From assembly GCA_017513445.1 (NCBI GenBank), contig JAFXFS010000018.1, positions 124,001 through 188,000 of the forward strand: a stretch of DNA of 64,000 nucleotides, given 5' to 3'. The notes under the pieces are model-generated. The model did not search any database. It saw only the letters and a program-made list of their open reading frames with translations, and had not been told where the DNA came from. The translations under genes and the position numbers were made by a program. Source of the stretch: Bacteroidales bacterium (lineage in GTDB: Bacteria; Bacteroidota; Bacteroidia; Bacteroidales; UBA932). Below are positions 62,017-64,000 of this stretch, in pieces. Every line of letters begins with the position of its first letter. Positions within the stretch are counted from its first letter, which is position 1.

Positions 62017-63025
62017 CACCGAAAGAGTATGAGAATGAGAGACTTACAACCTCTTTAAATTGAACTCCCGGAATTTTGATTGCTTTTCCATCACTATCTA
62101 AAACAGGATTTCCTGCACTATCCAACTTCTCAATAAATTTGATATCATCATCATAAATCAAGTTTGTTCTGACTGTTAATGAGATATATTTTGAGAGTTT
62201 ACCTGATAGTGAAACGTCCCAGTTCACTACAAGGTTCTGCGGTTTATCAAGATAGTCTGAGAAGAGAGTCAGTGTAGAACCCATCGAGAATTTACTAATA
62301 TTGAATTTATTATCAATCTTCACTTGGGCACCGAACTCTGCTTTGGTAAATTGATCCTCTCTGTTTCCATAAAGAGATCTCAATGCAGGATCCTTTACCA
62401 TAACAAGTTTTCCAGTAAGAGGCGCCATATTTATTGATAGCCAATTACCTGATTTATAATCAATACCGAGACCGAGTGTAAAATATGCAGGAGCAAAGAA
62501 TCTCGAAACTATATTTGAGTTCTTATAACCTGGAGCAAATTGCGTATTGAAATTGGCAACAGCAGAGAGGTAGAGGTTCTTTATCGCCTCATAACCCCAC
62601 TTGCTGTCCAAAATTATCTTATCATCACTCTTCTTATACCCATTTTCTGTAAATGACTGGATAAAACCATAGCCCAACTGCAATCTATTCTCCCAGATCA
62701 TTCCATTTCTCTTGTAGTTTGCAAATGAGTTAAGATAGGTGTTCAGAGCAACAGATCCATTACCACCTGCAGCCCATTGAGTTAGAGAAACTTGCGAAAA
62801 TCCAATCTGAGTTGTTGTGCCCTTTTTCCAATACTTTGGCTTTACGGGAGCTGTGTACTCTACAACAGGCACCTTTTCCAACTTATCGACAATAGCAATG
62901 CACAACTCTTGAGAAGCATCTAACTCCTTCTTATGCTTATCACTCTGAGTGATAATCTGCGAATACGAGGTAAACGGCAAGAGGCAAAAAAATGCCAAAA
63001 CAGTGATTTTCAACAAATTACTCAT
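62006..63025 (-). CDS. DUF3078 outer-membrane protein
   Basis: A 339-residue exported protein, signal peptide MSNLLKITVLAFFCLLPFTS(YSQ). The body contains WKKGTTTQIGFSQVSLTQWA then AGGNGSVALNTYLNSFANYK, the hallmark of the DUF3078 family, and ends FKEVVSLSFSYSFGDAK with an outer-membrane-like C-terminal aromatic strand. It is probably a beta-barrel; the substrate is unknown. The ATG at 63025 is preferred over a TTG at 63043. It lies 1 base after the proS stop and overlaps tilS. Confidence 0.88.
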   Translation of the reverse strand: MSNLLKITVLAFFCLLPFTSYSQIITQSDKHKKELDASQELCIAIVDKLEKVPVVEYTAPVKPKYWKKGTTTQIGFSQVSLTQWAAGGNGSVALNTYLNSFANYKRNGMIWENRLQLGYGFIQSFTENGYKKSDDKIILDSKWGYEAIKNLYLSAVANFNTQFAPGYKNSNIVSRFFAPAYFTLGLGIDYKSGNWLSINMAPLTGKLVMVKDPALRSLYGNREDQFTKAEFGAQVKIDNKFNISKFSMGSTLTLFSDYLDKPQNLVVNWDVSLSGKLSKYISLTVRTNLIYDDDIKFIEKLDSAGNPVLDSDGKAIKIPGVQFKEVVSLSFSYSFGDAK

Positions 63026-63026
63026 A

Positions 63027-64000
63027 TTAATATGCTCTTGCAAAAATTACTCTTTGCTTAGATGGTTTGCCAGAATAGATACAAGTACCCTCCTCTTCAA
63101 TTACGAAGGAATCTGTAGGGATACATCTGATTGTTGCTTTAGTCTCCTCTTTGATTCTCTCTTCAGTCTCTTTTGTTCCATCCCAGTGGCACAAAAGGAA
63201 ACCACCCTTTTCAATCTCCTCTTTGAACTCTTCCCAACTATCCACTTTGCGTGTATTTTCATCACGGAATTTAAGAGCTTTAGCATAGATATTTTCCTGA
63301 ATTGTATCCATCAATCCCTTAACATACTCTGCCAAACCCTCTTGAGCAACAGACTCTTTAGTTAATGTATCTCTTCTTGCAAGTTCAACAACACCATTCT
63401 CCAAATCGCGAGGACCAATAGCGATACGAACAGGAACTCCCTTTAACTCCCACTCTGCGAACTTGAAGCCAGGACGCAAATTATCTCTGTCATCAATTTT
63501 AACTGTTACTCCTAAAGCAGCCAACTCCTTCTTAAGTTCATCCATTCTATTAAGAATAGCATCTCTCTGCTCATCCCCTTTGTAAATAGGAACCATTACA
63601 ACTTGAATAGGAGCAAGTTTTGGTGGTAAAATTAGACCATTGTCATCACTATGAGCCATAATCAAAGCACCCATCAAACGAGTTGAAACTCCCCAAGATG
63701 TTGCCCAAACATACTCTAATTTACCCTCTTTATTAGCGAACTGAACATCAAATGCCTTCGCAAAGTTCTGACCTAAAAAGTGCGATGTACCTGCCTGTAA
63801 AGCCTTTCCATCCTGCATCATTGCCTCAATACAAAGTGTATCTACAGCACCTGCAAATCTTTCAGCTTCAGATTTATGACCTACAACTACTGGCAAAGCC
63901 AATGTCTCACGAGCAAATTTCGCATAAACCTCAACCATTTTTTGAGTCTCTTCAATTGCCTCTTGAGCAGTGGCGTGAGCAGTATGTCCCTCTTGCCACA
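63027..64000 (-). CDS. proS: Prolyl-tRNA synthetase, C-terminal part (cut by window edge)
   Basis: The frame is open to base 64000, giving 323 residues of the C-terminal portion. The motif WQEGHTAH, found in class II ProRS motif 2, is at the right edge. The segments [20 protein letters not shown] and [20 protein letters not shown] are characteristic of eukaryote/archaeon-like ProRS. The anticodon-binding domain ([20 protein letters not shown], then [15 protein letters not shown]) is followed by the extra C-terminal domain ending RVIFARAY. This class lacks the bacterial insertion editing domain. The N-terminus is beyond the window. Confidence 0.94.
   Translation of the reverse strand, partial: WQEGHTAHATAQEAIEETQKMVEVYAKFARETLALPVVVGHKSEAERFAGAVDTLCIEAMMQDGKALQAGTSHFLGQNFAKAFDVQFANKEGKLEYVWATSWGVSTRLMGALIMAHSDDNGLILPPKLAPIQVVMVPIYKGDEQRDAILNRMDELKKELAALGVTVKIDDRDNLRPGFKFAEWELKGVPVRIAIGPRDLENGVVELARRDTLTKESVAQEGLAEYVKGLMDTIQENIYAKALKFRDENTRKVDSWEEFKEEIEKGGFLLCHWDGTKETEERIKEETKATIRCIPTDSFVIEEEGTCIYSGKPSKQRVIFARAY

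Noticed and set aside
62006-63043. Longer versions of several genes using TTG or GTG starts (for example DUF3078, OmpA-like, DUF4290 and Nudix)
   Set aside because: The extra codons place residues before clear signal peptides or overlap promoter boxes or neighbouring genes. Downstream ATG starts were used.

Overview
This window is AT-rich chromosomal DNA from a member of the Bacteroidota, most likely order Bacteroidales, probably an anaerobic gut or gut-like organism. The grounds are a complete Na+-translocating NADH:quinone reductase operon, a fimbrillin (FimA/Mfa-type) fimbrial locus, CarboxypepD_reg/TonB outer-membrane receptors, Bacteroidota-specific families (DUF4252, DUF4290, DUF3078, DUF3575, DUF5119, HYC_CC_PP) and repeated matches to the Bacteroidota promoter TTTG-N19/20-TAnnTTTG. 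The species cannot be named from the sequence alone.

Layout. 1-2764: 5' part of a large outer-membrane beta-barrel protein (leftward, cut by the window edge). 2.9-5.3 kb: DUF1846 protein and a WYL regulator. 5.3-9.4 kb (leftward): ldcA, aspA, ettA. 9.5-10.1 kb: a gene-free block of tandem palindromic repeats. 10.2-16.0 kb (leftward): nqrABCDEF. 16.1-18.6 kb: a UvrD/PcrA helicase. 18.7-22.7 kb (leftward): a TlpA-like thiol protein, a YegP-like protein and pyrE/SRPBCC/RsmF-like methyltransferase. 22.8-37.0 kb (leftward): a fimbrial locus with a DUF3575 protein, a DUF5119 lipoprotein, an apparently inserted AraC/lipoprotein module, five fimbrillin-like lipoproteins and a 1156-residue beta-helix protein. 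37.1-43.9 kb: Nudix hydrolase, LolA-like, FtsK and DUF4290, then rfbD, rfbC and a GH18 lipoprotein. 44.0-45.9 kb: DUF4252 / ECF sigma / anti-sigma-like / DUF4252. 46.0-49.0 kb (leftward): a NapH-NapG-like polyferredoxin fusion with a ferredoxin-bearing aldo/keto reductase. 49.0-49.5 kb: palindromic repeats and initiator tRNA-Met. 49.5-55.6 kb (leftward): GH9-deacetylase fusion, NfnA-like, NfnB-like and hisS. 55.7-58.9 kb (leftward): His/Cys-rich protein, TonB receptor and HMA protein, a likely metal-handling set. 59.0-64.0 kb: SppA (rightward), then leftward tilS, DUF3078 and the 3' part of proS.

How the parts fit. Most of the window is housekeeping and energy metabolism (Nqr, Nfn, aspartase feeding fumarate, tRNA synthetases, FtsK). 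The accessory parts are the fimbrial locus, the metal set, the ECF cassette and the exported redox pair. The observations most worth testing are the membrane polyferredoxin/aldo-keto reductase pair with Tat-like signals; a G+C-richer AraC module bounded by a 17-bp direct repeat inside the fimbrial locus; an ECF-type promoter candidate overlapping a terminator upstream of the DUF4252 cassette; a tandem 76-bp palindromic array; and promoters lying so close to start codons that leaderless mRNAs are implied.

All family assignments come from reading the proteins, without database searches. Promoters were found by eye and are predictions.
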